Assembly (NCBI GenBank): GCA_964495805.1
Contig: CAZBWV010000061.1
Coordinates: forward strand, 1-31,933
From: JALXCH01 sp964495805
Lineage (GTDB): Bacteria > Calditrichota > Calditrichia > RBG-13-44-9
Direction of reading: 5' to 3'
DNA: 31,933 nucleotides
The notes under the pieces are model-generated. The model saw only the letters and a program-made list of their open reading frames with translations, searched no databases and was not told the origin of the DNA. Position 1 is the stretch's first letter. Each line of letters opens with the position of its first letter. Shown here piece after piece: positions 1-8,592 of the stretch. The position numbers and the translations under genes are program-made.

Positions 1-405
1 TGGGGTCGCATTGACCACAATAGCTACAATAAGGACAATGCCACCAACTATTTGAATTTCAGGCACAGCCGGATGAACCGGGAACTGGTGGAGTATTACC
101 GGGGACTTATTGCTTTGCGCCGGCAACATTCCGCATTTCGCAGGGCTCAACCAAACGATTTTCAATTCTATTCACAGGAAAATCCGCTGCACATCGTCTA
201 TCGTTTATCTTACGGGGGGAAACAATACCTGGTGCTGATGAATGGCGACCCGCAGCATCGCCTGGAATTTTCGACTCCACCCGGCGCCTGGGGGGTGTTA
301 GTGGACTCCCACCGCGCCAGTGCAAAAGTATGGCGCAGGATTGCGAAGAATGTGGTAACGGTTCCAGCAACAAGTGGAATGGTGCTGGAGAAAGTGGAAA
401 AATAA
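1..405 (+). CDS. GH13 pullulanase-like alpha-glucan debranching enzyme, C-terminal part
   Basis: This is a 5'-truncated gene; the reading frame is open from base 1 and stops with TAA at 403-405, giving 134 residues. The start 'WGRIDHNSYNKDNATNYLNF' and the later 'YYRGLIALRRQHSAFR' match the end of the catalytic barrel of type I pullulanases, where NSYN precedes a conserved helix ending in RK-H-AFR. The remaining about 75 residues look like the C-terminal all-beta domain that ends in 'VPATSGMVL', the usual GH13 'vp..s..vl' finish. The enzyme would hydrolyse alpha-1,6 branches in pullulan, glycogen or starch. The catalytic Asp/Glu residues lie upstream of the window, so activity cannot be judged. 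Pullulanase is more likely than glycogen debranching GlgX because of the NSYN segment, but other GH13 subfamilies remain possible. Confidence 0.75.
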   Translation, partial: WGRIDHNSYNKDNATNYLNFRHSRMNRELVEYYRGLIALRRQHSAFRRAQPNDFQFYSQENPLHIVYRLSYGGKQYLVLMNGDPQHRLEFSTPPGAWGVLVDSHRASAKVWRRIAKNVVTVPATSGMVLEKVEK

Positions 406-485
406 AAGGCAAAGATTCGCCGGAAGATTTAGAAGCAAAGTAGGCAGAAGCAGCCTGAATAATTCAGTATATTCCCCTATTGCCT

Positions 486-1532
486 TTACTGCCCCTGCTT
501 TTTTCTTCCCTGGTTCGGCCAGAATCGTCCGCGCCAGACAATCTTGCTGATGTAGGTGGAATCCGTGCAGGACATTTCCACCACGCGTTTCAACTCTCTG
601 GTCTCAATGGTCAAAAAGTTCAGCAGAAACCGGTTTTCCTGGCGGTAAATATAAACCAGATTGGTTCCGTACTGGGAGACCGCATATGTATGAATGAGCT
701 TATTTTCTCCCACAATCACGTCCTGATGAAGTGCGGAAATATCGGATAGCACTATACCGCGCATATCATCTTCATGAAAAACCACCTGATTATCAGTAAC
801 AAACAGAATACCTGCCCCAAAATTGCCAGGATGGAGTTGCATGGCATTTAAATTAAAAATCATTTTCTCGGCGGATAGATAAGTGTTGGAGGGCGAAAAA
901 TCCGTGGCTGCTATTTTCAGAACAGTCAGGTTTTGCAGGGAATATCGTGGCGGCTTCCCAATAAATAATCCGGAATCGGAAGACACCGCAATCATATCTC
1001 CGTATCGGGAAAACAAAGGGGAAAAGTAGTGGAAATCCACCACATCGCTGCTGGCCATCACCTGATTGCGCTGATCATCGGGGAAATAAAACACCAGCGC
1101 ACTCTGATTCTGGTAGGTTCCAACGTAAGCCACCATGGTACCTTTTTCGTTCATGGTAATCGTGTTTCCCTGAATGGGGTAAATTAGCTGAAACTGGCGA
1201 GTGGTGCTGCTGGAAATATCCGATACCACCAGAGTGGTTTCATTGGGAGCGTAACAAAACATCTTGCCGTTTCCGGAGATAGCCGCATCAATAAAATTGA
1301 TAGATGAATCAATCATGGTGTAAAAAGTCTCTCCGTACAGGCTGTAATGAATCAGGCGGGTGGGTTTGCGAGTTACCATGTACAGATACCCTGAAAGCTG
1401 ATCCGGATTCTCAGGTGGTTTCTGCTCCGGTTCGGTGGATTGGGTTTTGTGACATTGAAGTGTTCCCATGGTCGCCGCAAAAATAAGCAAAACTAAAATG
1501 CTTTTTTTGACGAAAACAACCATCCCCATCAT
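486..1532 (-). CDS. Putative lipoprotein, possible beta-propeller, function unknown
   Basis: The 348-residue product starts with a short charged stretch and a hydrophobic core (residues 11-26), then Cys27 and a Glu/Pro/Lys-rich linker (about 28-44). This is the layout of a lipoprotein signal peptide. However, the residues before the Cys (TLQ) do not fit the strict L-A/S-G-C lipobox, so lipidation is likely but not certain. The body is rich in short beta-strand-like segments of the type seen in WD40/TolB-like propellers ('GNGKMFCYAP', 'RYGDMIAVSSDSGLFI', 'KGTMVAYVG'). No catalytic motif is seen. The start at 1532 is supported by AAAGGA just upstream of ATG. The gene is transcribed divergently from the peptide transporter across a 278-bp gap. 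I do not recognise a named family. Confidence 0.7.
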   Translation of the reverse strand: MMGMVVFVKKSILVLLIFAATMGTLQCHKTQSTEPEQKPPENPDQLSGYLYMVTRKPTRLIHYSLYGETFYTMIDSSINFIDAAISGNGKMFCYAPNETTLVVSDISSSTTRQFQLIYPIQGNTITMNEKGTMVAYVGTYQNQSALVFYFPDDQRNQVMASSDVVDFHYFSPLFSRYGDMIAVSSDSGLFIGKPPRYSLQNLTVLKIAATDFSPSNTYLSAEKMIFNLNAMQLHPGNFGAGILFVTDNQVVFHEDDMRGIVLSDISALHQDVIVGENKLIHTYAVSQYGTNLVYIYRQENRFLLNFLTIETRELKRVVEMSCTDSTYISKIVWRGRFWPNQGRKKQGQ

Positions 1533-1810
1533 TCTGGTCCTTTTATTATCAAAAGATATCTTAATAAAAAATAGACCAAACTACAAGAGGAGAATCAGGA
1601 ATGAAAAGTGTTAAGGACACATGGGCACAAAGAACACCGGATAGAGTTATTTCAACCTGAAGGAACCGCACACCTTCTTCCACTTTCCATTTTCCTATTT
1701 TCTCCTTTCTCTTTCCTTCCAGCCTATCCGTACTTTTTTGCATTGCTTTAATACTCTCCTTTTTGTTACTTTTCGCTTAATTTTTTTGAACGAAAACAGT
1801 GAGGCTGACG
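1533..1810. other. Divergent intergenic region without a convincing gene
   Basis: This 278-bp gap lies between the minus-strand lipoprotein gene and the plus-strand transporter and must hold both promoters. It contains an AT-rich segment at 1545-1575 and a long pyrimidine-rich tract at about 1677-1725. A 60-codon minus-strand ORF at 1561-1743 has a low-complexity Lys/Glu-rich start and no ribosome-binding site that I can see. I regard it as chance. Confidence 0.5.
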
Positions 1811-3475
1811 ATGAATCAGAAATCACCGGAGAAGAAAGGGATTAAATCATTCTCCCCCATGTTCTGGGTGGTGATTATGTTCGAATTTTTCGAACGAGGA
1901 TCCTATTATGGAATGATGAGCATCCTGTCGGTTTATTTTACCGATAAACTCTTTTTCAGCAAGGAAAGCGTGGGTATTATTAAAAGCACCATTCAACCCA
2001 TTCTCTATTTTCTGCCCATTATTGCCGGTGCTCTGGCGGACCGCTTTGGCTATCGCCGCACCCTTCTGGTAGCGTTTTCGCTGTTAGGTGGCGGGTACTT
2101 CCTGACCAGCCAGATGACGTCCTACACGGCGGTATTTCTGGCACTGGTGGTCATGGCACTGGGTGCCGGTACGTTTAAACCAATTATCTCCGGTACCATT
2201 GCCCGGGTGACCGATAAAAGCAATAGTACGCTGGGATTTGGCGTGTATTACTGGTCCATAAATTTAGGTGCATTTCTCTTTCCGTTGATTTTAGTGCCTT
2301 ATTTAAAAAACAATTTCGGCTGGAACACAGTAATTATCGCCTCAGCCATTGGTACGGGCGCCATGATTATTCCCACCTTGCTCTTCTACAAAGAACCTCC
2401 CAAACCCAGAGAAGCAACCGATGAAAAGAAAACCAACATTATTCAGACAATCGCCAATGCTTTCGAAATTATTTACAGTCCGTTTGTACTGATTCATCGT
2501 CACATTCACGATACAGCTGTCAAAAAGTTGGTCATTTATCTGCTCAGTGCCATCGTGCTTCTGGTTTCCTTTTATCTCTACCTGGCTAAGGGGAATTTCC
2601 TGTTTCTGTTCATTTCCCTGCTCTACCTGACCAGTCTGCTTATCCTGCGCCTTCAGGGTCATGCCAGTCGCAACGGCTCCAGCGGTACCTATCAGCTTAT
2701 TTTTGCAGTGGTTATTTCCGCTTTTATCTGGCTGGTACCGGGACTTTCCACATTTGGTCGCATCGTTACCAATGTGATTTATTTGACGGTACTTTCACTG
2801 TTCCTGATTGACATTAGTGAAGAACAGAAATTTAAGGATCACTTCAAATTTCTACTGATGATCTTTATTTACTCAGGATTCTGGATTCTCTACTTCCAGC
2901 AGTTCGATTCGGTACTGTGGTATGTAAAAGATTATGTGGATGCCAGTTCACTGAATCATGCGGTGAACGGTTTTCTGGCAAAATTGGGTATTCATCTCAA
3001 CTGGAAATTCGATGTGGAGCATGTCACGGTGATCAATGCGGGTACCATTATTGCCCTGCAGTTAATCATTTCCAATATCGTCAAACATACTAAAGCACTT
3101 CCCACCATGGTTACCGGTATTCTGTTTGGAACCATTGGCATGGGGATCCTGGCGATTTCCATTAATATCTGGGTATTTCTGGCGGGAATTATTATTTTCT
3201 CTATCGGAGAAATGACCGCCCATCCCAAGTTCATCAGTTATGTGGGACAAACCGCTCCGCGAAATCGGGTGGCAACGTATATGGGATATATCTTTCTGTA
3301 TGGAGTCATTGGTTCCAGCATCGGTGGCGTATTGGGTGCCAATCTGTATGTCCATTTTGTGGACAAGCTGCATCAACCGCGCTTGCTCTGGCTCATTTTC
3401 AGCAGTATCGGGGTAATTACTATTGTGGCTCTGCTGCTGTACAATAAATTTTTAGCGGTGAAGGAGGAAGTTTAG
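1811..3475 (+). CDS. POT/PTR2 family proton-dependent oligopeptide transporter
   Basis: This is an inner-membrane symporter of the major facilitator superfamily that imports di- and tripeptides with protons. The N-terminal helix carries the POT proton-coupling motif E-x-x-E-R ('FEFFERGSYYGM'). The MFS motif A appears as 'GALADRFGYRRTL', and the PTR2 signature appears as 'YYWSINLGAF'. The product is about 554 residues with 12-14 hydrophobic segments, somewhat longer than the usual 450-500, the extra being in the centre (about 215-300). An in-frame GTG lies at 1799, but I chose the ATG at 1811. It has GTGAGG at a suitable distance, and the GTG start would put the SD inside the gene. The gene stands alone; no terminator hairpin follows, only the G-rich repeat array from 3476. 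Family assignment is firm; substrate range is inferred. Confidence 0.93.
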   Translation: MNQKSPEKKGIKSFSPMFWVVIMFEFFERGSYYGMMSILSVYFTDKLFFSKESVGIIKSTIQPILYFLPIIAGALADRFGYRRTLLVAFSLLGGGYFLTSQMTSYTAVFLALVVMALGAGTFKPIISGTIARVTDKSNSTLGFGVYYWSINLGAFLFPLILVPYLKNNFGWNTVIIASAIGTGAMIIPTLLFYKEPPKPREATDEKKTNIIQTIANAFEIIYSPFVLIHRHIHDTAVKKLVIYLLSAIVLLVSFYLYLAKGNFLFLFISLLYLTSLLILRLQGHASRNGSSGTYQLIFAVVISAFIWLVPGLSTFGRIVTNVIYLTVLSLFLIDISEEQKFKDHFKFLLMIFIYSGFWILYFQQFDSVLWYVKDYVDASSLNHAVNGFLAKLGIHLNWKFDVEHVTVINAGTIIALQLIISNIVKHTKALPTMVTGILFGTIGMGILAISINIWVFLAGIIIFSIGEMTAHPKFISYVGQTAPRNRVATYMGYIFLYGVIGSSIGGVLGANLYVHFVDKLHQPRLLWLIFSSIGVITIVALLLYNKFLAVKEEV

Positions 3476-3572
3476 GAGGAGGGAAGGGATATAGGGATAT
3501 AGGGGATATAGGGGTTATAGGGGATATAGGGGAAATAGGGGTTATAAGGGTTATAGGGTGATGGGGGTGGAT
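3476..3572 (+). repeat. G-rich tandem array, unit close to GGGGATATA (copy 1)
   Basis: About ten G3-G5 runs are separated by ATATA, TTATA, AAATA or similar 4-6 base spacers, so the basic unit is close to 9 bases (GGGGATATA). It starts immediately after the transporter stop codon and ends in 'TATAGGGTGATGGGGG'. The array is strictly G-rich on the plus strand and would suit G-quadruplex formation. A second array in the same orientation lies at 8593-8695, at the other end of the glycan cassette, and ends in a very similar 'TATAGGGGATGATGGG'. The two arrays are therefore probably homologous copies. Confidence 0.9.
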
Positions 3573-3859
3573 GAGGAATGTTGGTAGGTGAATTGGTGTT
3601 GTAAACGGTTTATGCTACCATGAAAGGATTTGTTGGATCGGGAATAGCAACGGAGTCAGGTCCGGAGAAACGGAGAAGCAATTCCGGAAGGTCATGAGTT
3701 CCGATGGTGAACAAAGATTGAACCAATCCATTGATTCCTCTCCCGGAATACCGGAACGGAGATTTTTCCTTTTTGAACTTTTTATCGAATTCCCTCAACG
3801 AATTTTTAAGCAGGAAAAAACATAGCACCTACGGATGGATGAAATTTGTTTTTTCGGAT
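3573..3859. other. Intergenic region, no gene supported
   Basis: This stretch lies between the G-rich array and the stop codon of the minus-strand glycosyltransferase fusion. It holds a 72-codon minus-strand ORF (3610-3828) and a 72-codon plus-strand ORF that overlap. Neither has a recognisable domain or a clear ribosome-binding site. The last bases before the gene end ('TCCGAAAAAAC' on the minus strand) have an A-run but no strong hairpin, so I do not call a terminator. Confidence 0.4.
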
Positions 3860-6004
3860 TTATGCTTTCCGGTCCCGACGGGGGCGAAATATGGCTTTAA
3901 ACAAGATTTCCAGGTCCAGCAGCAGGGATTGGTTCTTCATATAAAATAAGTGATATTTTTCCGCATCGTCCGGCTGGTAAATTTTATCCCGATTAATCTG
4001 TACAAGCCCGGTGAGTCCCGGTTTGTACCAGTAATGCTCCCGGGAGGGCGCCGGTATGTGCTGATCCAGAGGAAATCCTACCAGAGAGAGCTTCCCCCGC
4101 AGCACAGCAAGCAATTTGAACCAGAGATTGGCCGGATTGTTTTCGCTTAAATTGCCAAACTGCCAGAAAGCCACTGTGTGTCCCCGGGAGGTGTGATATT
4201 CCACCTTCTTTCTGTGTTTCCGACAGAATAGTTCGCAAAAAACCACCCAGGGAGAAAAAACCAGCATCAGGAATAAAGCTACACTTACATCCATCATTCG
4301 CTTGGTAAATCGATTAAATCGCTTACCAATGGAGTAATCGATATCCAGCAACGGGTAATCATCCAGTCGCTCAATATGCGATTTTCCGATAATTACCTCC
4401 AGATTAGAGGGCACCATCTTAAATTCCACCAGCGGATTATGCACATCGGACATGGTTTTGAGAATCTGTTCGTAACTGACCGAATGAGCGGAAAAGATGA
4501 CCTGCCGCACATTGTAAAAGCGAATGATCTGTTCCAGATGCTGGAGTGTGCCCAGATGGCGCAGTTCCTCATTCATGCTCTCCGGAACAAATTCATCCAG
4601 CGACACCCACCCGACAATCTCGTAGTCGATATCCAGGCGCGCACGAAGCTTCTGGTACACCAGCTTCACGTCCTCCCCATTCCCCACAATGATGGTGGGT
4701 TTACTGAACAGATCTTTTCCCAGCGCGGATTGATCGCCCCGATGGTATCGTCGCAAAACCGCCCGCCAGGTGAGCATTACCACCGGACTCAACACAAATG
4801 CAAACAGAACCACCATTCGGGAAAAAGCAAATTGTTTCAGGAAAAAAGTTAAAAATCCCAGCAGAATAAAAGTAACCACATTCGCCTTAAAAATGCTCTG
4901 CATGGAGAAGCGACGATGCGGATAGATGTCCAGGTAAAACGATATCCCCAGAAACAGCACAGTGGCAATCAGGTTCACCACCCAATAACGGTGGAAAAAA
5001 TCCGTCCAGCGAAAACCGTGCTTCAGTTCCATGCGAATAATAAAGGCAATCAGAATCATCAGGTTCAACAAGGTTACATCTAACAGCAACGGAAAATGGT
5101 TCTTCAAAAAATTGCGTAAATAGATTACCACTCCGCGCAGGAAAATGCCCAGAGTAATGAGCCAGCGAAAAAGGAAGATGGAGCGCGCCGCATAGTATTT
5201 CTGAAAAAACTGGTACAGCGCTTTATTGAACGTGATGACATAGTCCAGATTATCTTTCCGGGTGCTCTCCCCTTTGTAATGGATGATGCGGGTCGTGGGC
5301 ACATAAAAAATCTTGAATCCTTCCTGATTGATTCGGTGACACAGATCGATATCTTCGCAGTACATAAAAAAGCGTTCGTCGAACAGACCGACCTTATCCA
5401 GCACTTCCTTGCGAATCATCATAAAAGAGCCGGAAATGCCGGGGACGGTGTAAATTTGATCGGGGTCCAGATATGTGAGATTGTATTGCCCGAAAATACG
5501 ACTTTTAGGGAACAATCGGCTCAAACCGGTGACCTTCCAGAAGGCGATGGAGGGAGTGGGAATGCTATGGCGGCAATCCACCGAAAAGCTACCATCGGGA
5601 TTGATGATTTTACATGTTGCGGCACTGGCGTCGGGATGTTCATCGAAAAACTGCAGCAGGGTGGTAAAGGTGTCCTCCTGCACCACGGTGTCAGGATTGA
5701 TGATAACCACAAATTTACCGCGTACCCGACGCAACGCCTGGTTGTTTGCCCGGGCAAATCCGACATTCTCCCGATTGACAATCAGTTGAACTTCCGGAAA
5801 ATGTTTACGCAGATAAGCGACGCTGCCATCCACAGAGGCATTATCCACCACATAAATTTCGTGGGGAATTTTAGCCAGCGCTTTTCGTAAAGAAAGCAGC
5901 GCCTGCGCCAGATAATCCCGCACGTTGTAATTCACAATAACCACGGAGATCATCGGTGGGGAAGTATCCTGCACATTTTTTCTGGTTTCCCGGCGATTGT
6001 TCAT
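3860..6004 (-). CDS. Fusion: family 2 glycosyltransferase + membrane region + degenerate polyprenyl-phosphate sugar-transferase module
   Basis: The 714-residue inner-membrane protein has three parts. Residues 17-260 are a GT2 domain (GT-A fold, rhamnosyltransferase-like) with 'VVIVNYNVRDYL', 'DNASVDGS', a 'NPDT' metal/nucleotide-sugar site near 103-106, and 'FMYCEDIDLCHR' near 213. Residues about 275-410 hold roughly five hydrophobic segments, followed by a Rossmann-like domain starting 'TIIVGNGEDVKL' (437). Residues 567-714 align with the bacterial sugar-transferase domain ('TKRMMDVSVALF', 'LRGKLSLVGFP', 'KPGLTGLVQINR'). In that last domain the usual DELPQL segment reads NLWFKL (626-631), so both residues of the Asp-Glu catalytic dyad are missing, and VGPRP reads VGFPL. 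The GT2 part looks active; the C-terminal module does not. The start ATG overlaps the stop of the upstream 855-codon gene (ATGA, 6001-6004), which implies translational coupling. It probably works in surface-polysaccharide or lipid-linked glycan synthesis. Confidence 0.88.
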   Translation of the reverse strand: MNNRRETRKNVQDTSPPMISVVIVNYNVRDYLAQALLSLRKALAKIPHEIYVVDNASVDGSVAYLRKHFPEVQLIVNRENVGFARANNQALRRVRGKFVVIINPDTVVQEDTFTTLLQFFDEHPDASAATCKIINPDGSFSVDCRHSIPTPSIAFWKVTGLSRLFPKSRIFGQYNLTYLDPDQIYTVPGISGSFMMIRKEVLDKVGLFDERFFMYCEDIDLCHRINQEGFKIFYVPTTRIIHYKGESTRKDNLDYVITFNKALYQFFQKYYAARSIFLFRWLITLGIFLRGVVIYLRNFLKNHFPLLLDVTLLNLMILIAFIIRMELKHGFRWTDFFHRYWVVNLIATVLFLGISFYLDIYPHRRFSMQSIFKANVVTFILLGFLTFFLKQFAFSRMVVLFAFVLSPVVMLTWRAVLRRYHRGDQSALGKDLFSKPTIIVGNGEDVKLVYQKLRARLDIDYEIVGWVSLDEFVPESMNEELRHLGTLQHLEQIIRFYNVRQVIFSAHSVSYEQILKTMSDVHNPLVEFKMVPSNLEVIIGKSHIERLDDYPLLDIDYSIGKRFNRFTKRMMDVSVALFLMLVFSPWVVFCELFCRKHRKKVEYHTSRGHTVAFWQFGNLSENNPANLWFKLLAVLRGKLSLVGFPLDQHIPAPSREHYWYKPGLTGLVQINRDKIYQPDDAEKYHLFYMKNQSLLLDLEILFKAIFRPRRDRKA

Positions 6005-8550
6005 TCCCTTGTTCCCTTTGAGTGATTTTCCTTTTGAATCCAGCTGTTTTCACCTCCCGGACGCTGAAAAATCATGAACAGTGAGCGCAGGAGAATCCGA
6101 ATATCCAGACGGAGCGAAAGATGATCGATATAGAAAATATCATAGCGAATCCGTTGCTGCAGAACCTCCAGCGAAAGTTCGTAACGATATTTCACCTGCG
6201 CCAGACCGGTTACACCCGGACGCACCATCACCCTGCGATGGACCAATTGAAGCGCCTCAGCAAACTGGGAATACCATTCCGGCGGCTCGGGCCGCGGTCC
6301 CACCAGGCTCATATCCCCCAACAGCACGTTAATCAGCTGTGGCAGTTTGTACAATCGATATCGATAGAGAAAGCGTAAAAACGGCTCCATGTGTTCCGTA
6401 TGGGAAGAAGCTCCCAAATAAATGGGATTCTTGTGGTAATCATAATTTTCCCGGGTTAAACGAAACAGGTACAGATTGAAAGGGATGCCATTGCGTCCCA
6501 CCACCGGCACCCGTACCAGAATGCTTTTGCGAAATTTTAATGAAATATAGACGGTGGTAAAAAGCCAGAAGGGGAGAGTCAGTAAAATCATGGAACTGGC
6601 TAAAAGCACATCCATGAGCCGTTTAACCAGCCACTGCCAGAGGACCATGTTTTCGGGGAAAACACGCAGGTAAGCGTGTCCCACCAGACTGGCATCTTTA
6701 GTGGAAAAGAAATCCGGATGCCCCGGTGGAATTTTGATGATTACCTGCTGGGGCTCACACAATCCCACAATCCGGATGAAATCCTCCGACGACTCTTCCG
6801 CCAGCGCAACAATTACTTCTTCCACTTTGTACTGATGAATTAATGCGGGAAGATCGTTGTAAGCACCCAGCACAGGCAAACCGGCACAGGACTCTTCTTT
6901 TCCTTCCCGGGTTACCACACCTACCAGTTCAAAAATCAAATGGGGATTCCGGCGAATATCGCGTACCACCTGTTCGCTCCGTGCGTTACAGCCGATAAGC
7001 AGGGTCTTCTTGGGGGCATATTCAAACAGGTGGAACCACTTTTCGATTTCGATGATAATGAGTCGCCCCAGATTGACCAGAAAGACCATGAAAAACCAGT
7101 AGGCAAACAGAGAATAGATTTGAACACGGTTAACTGGCTGGCGGGTATCGGCGGTAAAGAGCCAGAGCAGCAGAACGCCAAAAGTAATGACCCGGGACAC
7201 CCGCAGCACTTTATCGAAGCGGGAGACATCCCAGGGCATCTGATACAGATTGTTTAACCAGAAGAGCAACAACCAGCCAAGTGTGAGTAACAGGAAAACC
7301 GGAGTGGAGAAATATTCACTAACCGGACGTATTTCGGTCACCGGTACCAGACCGGAATGAAATTTGAACCAGTATGTGGCGTAAAGCGCCAGATTGATCA
7401 TAATCAGATCAGAAATCAGAATCAGCACACGGTGCCAGATGCGGCTGAAATGCAGCGGTGCCCGCCGGTGAATCTGATCGGAAATTCCTTTCTGAAATAT
7501 CTGGTGTAGATACGAAAAACGTGTCTCCACATATCCCAATCGCCAGATCAGGAACAGGATGGTTACCAGCGACAGGATAAACAGTAAAAAGCTCATCACA
7601 CCGGTGTAATACACCATCGCCACCGCCAGCGCCGTGTACAACACGGTGAACAGATGAATCATCCACACCGTTTCCAGATGAGAAAGTCCCAGATTGAGCA
7701 ATCGGTGGTGAATGTGTTGTTTATCGGCCAGGAAGGGACTTCTCCCCGCCCCCAGTCGGCGGACGAACGCAACAATTGAGTCCGATAACGGAATACTCAA
7801 CACCACCAGGGAAACCAGAAAATAAACCTGATGGCTTCCGGAAACCCGAAGCGCTTCGATGGAAAAAAAAGCCAGCACATAACCTAATTGTAAACTTCCG
7901 GTATCGCCCATAAAGATGGAAGCAGGATGATAATTGTAACGCAGAAAACCCAGAATTCCTCCCATGAGTCCCAGGCTGAGAATCGTCACAAACGGGTTAC
8001 CCATGCGATAAGCAATAAGTACAAATCCCGCGGAAATAATGAATCCGATTCCCGCAGCCAGCCCGTCCAATCCATCCATTAAGTTAATGGCATTGATAAT
8101 CAAAAGAATCCACAGAAAGGTAAAGGGAATGGAGAAAATGCCCAGGGAGAACACCCCACCGAAGGGACCTACGAAGGATTGGATGGAACAGCCTCCCCAG
8201 ATCAGCAGTGCGGCTGCCAGGGCTTCGCCTATAAATTTCACCCGGGAACTAAGGGATTTGATGTCGTCCAGCAATCCAGTCACCAAAATAATTCCCAGTC
8301 CCATCCAGAAATGGCGATATGTCCACCAAACCGATTCCGGAAAAAGTCGGAACCAGGAACCCAACAGGGCGGTGATTACCATTCCCGCGGTAAAACCCAG
8401 ACCTCCTAAGAGCGGTTTAAACTCCGTGTGAATCTTCCGTGGTGAGGGGAGCGAACCAATCCCCAAACGTGTAGCCAGACGACGCACGAAAAACACGGTT
8501 CCCCACGAGAAGGCAAAACTTACCAAAAAGAGCACAGTGAGCTTCCACAT
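6001..8550 (-). CDS. Fusion: WecA/MraY-like polyprenyl-phosphate sugar-1-phosphate transferase + WbaP-like module
   Basis: Numbered from the upstream TTG at 8568, residues 1-345 form a complete polytopic WecA-type phosphoglycosyltransferase: DD at 101-102, 'NLMDGLDGLAAG' at 162, 'MGDTGS' at 220 and 'HIHHRLL' at 285. It would join a HexNAc-1-phosphate to undecaprenyl phosphate at the inner membrane. Residues about 370-855 repeat the WbaP layout: four to five hydrophobic segments, a Rossmann-like domain ('LLIGCNARSEQV', 524) and a sugar-transferase domain ('KRLMDVLLAS', 'GDMSLVGPRPEP', 'RPGVTGLAQVKY'). The conserved DELPQL reads YKLPQL (740-745) and KFRSM reads LFRLT, so the Asp-Glu dyad is absent. 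Two phosphoglycosyltransferase types in one chain is unusual. I chose the ATG at 8550; the TTG at 8568 would add six residues, and neither has a clear SD. It is first in the two-gene operon. Confidence 0.88.
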   Translation of the reverse strand: MWKLTVLFLVSFAFSWGTVFFVRRLATRLGIGSLPSPRKIHTEFKPLLGGLGFTAGMVITALLGSWFRLFPESVWWTYRHFWMGLGIILVTGLLDDIKSLSSRVKFIGEALAAALLIWGGCSIQSFVGPFGGVFSLGIFSIPFTFLWILLIINAINLMDGLDGLAAGIGFIISAGFVLIAYRMGNPFVTILSLGLMGGILGFLRYNYHPASIFMGDTGSLQLGYVLAFFSIEALRVSGSHQVYFLVSLVVLSIPLSDSIVAFVRRLGAGRSPFLADKQHIHHRLLNLGLSHLETVWMIHLFTVLYTALAVAMVYYTGVMSFLLFILSLVTILFLIWRLGYVETRFSYLHQIFQKGISDQIHRRAPLHFSRIWHRVLILISDLIMINLALYATYWFKFHSGLVPVTEIRPVSEYFSTPVFLLLTLGWLLLFWLNNLYQMPWDVSRFDKVLRVSRVITFGVLLLWLFTADTRQPVNRVQIYSLFAYWFFMVFLVNLGRLIIIEIEKWFHLFEYAPKKTLLIGCNARSEQVVRDIRRNPHLIFELVGVVTREGKEESCAGLPVLGAYNDLPALIHQYKVEEVIVALAEESSEDFIRIVGLCEPQQVIIKIPPGHPDFFSTKDASLVGHAYLRVFPENMVLWQWLVKRLMDVLLASSMILLTLPFWLFTTVYISLKFRKSILVRVPVVGRNGIPFNLYLFRLTRENYDYHKNPIYLGASSHTEHMEPFLRFLYRYRLYKLPQLINVLLGDMSLVGPRPEPPEWYSQFAEALQLVHRRVMVRPGVTGLAQVKYRYELSLEVLQQRIRYDIFYIDHLSLRLDIRILLRSLFMIFQRPGGENSWIQKENHSKGTRE

Positions 8551-8592
8551 ATCGCAAGCAATATACAAAATTTAATTGAAAAATTAAACAAA

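Noticed and set aside
1561..1743. 60-codon minus-strand ORF in the divergent gap
   Set aside because: It has a low-complexity Lys/Glu-rich start, no ribosome-binding site and no domain, and it lies on a pyrimidine-rich tract.
3476..3572. CRISPR array
   Set aside because: The units are about 9 bases with no unique spacers and there are no cas genes, so this is a simple G-rich tandem repeat.
3610..3828. 72-codon minus-strand ORF beside the G-rich array
   Set aside because: It has no recognisable domain or good ribosome-binding site. It could be a remnant, but nothing supports that.
5279..5890. 203-codon plus-strand ORF
   Set aside because: It is antisense to the GT2 domain of the fusion gene, with no family features.
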